This document shows, in pieces, positions 63,445 to 64,000 of a DNA stretch of 64,000 nucleotides. How positions within the stretch are numbered: the stretch's first letter is position 1; each line of letters begins with the position of its first letter. The position numbers were made by a program, and so were the translations under genes. Source of the DNA: Dysgonomonas sp. 520. Lineage in GTDB: Bacteria; Bacteroidota; Bacteroidia; Bacteroidales; Dysgonomonadaceae. Where the stretch lies: positions 1 to 64,000 of the forward strand of contig NZ_QVMP01000008.1 in assembly GCF_010501095.1 (NCBI RefSeq), written 5' to 3'. A model generated the notes under the pieces. That model was not told the DNA's origin. It saw only the letters and a program-made list of their open reading frames with translations, and made no database searches.

Positions 63445-64000
63445 TTAATCAACATTAATATTAAGGCTGTCGCAAATAATTGCCTGACGGGCAAACATGC
63501 CGTTTTTGGCTTGTTCAAAATAATATGCTTTGGGGTTTGCATCCACATCTTGCTGTATTTCATTTACACGAGGAAGCGGATGTAAAATCCTCAGGTTCTT
63601 TTTAGAATCTTCCAACATATCATTTTTCAGGATATAAACATTCTTCACTTTTTCATATTCCATCAAATCCGTGAACCTTTCGCGCTGAACACGGGTCATG
63701 TATAAAATATCGGACTGATTGATAACTTCTTGCGAAAAATCGGTATGCTCATGATATTCGATTCCATGTTCGTCGCAAAAGGTTTTGTATGTGTCCGGCA
63801 ACTTGAGTTCTTCGGGTGCAACAAAATGAAATGTAGGATTGAAATGCGACATCCCAATAATCAGGGAGTGTACCGTCCGTCCGTATTTTAGGTCACCGAC
63901 CAAGGTAATTGTCAAATTTTCAAGACCTTTCTGAGTTTTATGAATGGAATATATGTCCAACATTGTTTGGGTTGGGTGCTGATTGGCTCCATCTCCCGCA
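63445..64000 (-). CDS. pyrB: aspartate carbamoyltransferase catalytic chain, C-terminal part
   Basis: The frame is open to the right edge of the window, so only the last 184 residues are seen. It enters with [19 protein letters not shown], then [25 protein letters not shown] and [15 protein letters not shown], the ATCase aspartate-binding domain. It catalyses the first committed step of pyrimidine synthesis and is paired with pyrI. Confidence 0.95.
   Translation of the reverse strand, partial: AGDGANQHPTQTMLDIYSIHKTQKGLENLTITLVGDLKYGRTVHSLIIGMSHFNPTFHFVAPEELKLPDTYKTFCDEHGIEYHEHTDFSQEVINQSDILYMTRVQRERFTDLMEYEKVKNVYILKNDMLEDSKKNLRILHPLPRVNEIQQDVDANPKAYYFEQAKNGMFARQAIICDSLNINVD

Overview
The window is a gene-dense, AT-rich chromosomal segment of a Bacteroidota bacterium, most likely order Bacteroidales and close to Dysgonomonas/Porphyromonas-type lineages. 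The basis is: TAnnTTTG -7 promoter elements with short leaders, many lipoproteins with short lipoboxes, Bacteroidota-only families (TamL lipoprotein, DUF4835/PorD, PorE-like, PorT, DUF3943, DUF6913), a Bacteroidota-type arginine operon, and type IX secretion components. Genus is an inference; no rRNA or tRNA gene is visible.

Left edge to 20 kb. The first kilobase holds a possible transposase tail, a stop-riddled relic and one copy of an interspersed repeat. Then come proC, a three-gene set of exported proteins, dedA, an HD-domain dNTPase-like gene with a lipoprotein gene, a PorE-like OmpA lipoprotein overlapping porD (type IX secretion), der, rarA, tamL divergent from an RNA methyltransferase gene, a PatB-type C-S lyase, slyD, and a minus-strand group with a caspase-like candidate, a 59-residue two-helix membrane protein and a DUF3943 protein.

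20-26 kb is an arginine operon: argR, a GNAT acyltransferase, argG, argC, a hexapeptide acyltransferase, argD and a GH25 lysozyme. Most junctions are close or overlapping. Tandem ARG-box-like palindromes with the classic 21-bp centre spacing lie over the argR promoter. 26-42 kb carries housekeeping genes (ligA, dapA, ndh, an OmpA porin-like protein, glutathione peroxidase, tsaD, rfbB, murB, murA) plus porT and a large TPR gene; MurA has Asp in place of the fosfomycin-target Cys.

43-59 kb is a surface-polysaccharide locus. The minus strand carries two blocks. The first (57.4 to 48.3 kb) has five glycosyltransferases, a Wzy-like polymerase and the complete GDP-D-glycero-alpha-D-manno-heptose set (gmhA, hddA, gmhB, hddC). 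The second (48.0 to 43.1 kb) mixes rfbA, a DUF3806-like gene, rfbC, a GH25 lysozyme, an S41 peptidase and a glycosyltransferase. Palindromic intergenic repeats lie on both sides of the second block. A divergent initiating sugar-phosphate transferase starts a plus-strand run through a nitroreductase, a membrane protein, a DUF2520 protein and a KdsC-like phosphatase. The right edge has a HAD phosphatase, a TPR protein, pyrI and the C-terminal part of pyrB.

No CRISPR array, prophage, complete insertion sequence or riboswitch was recognised.
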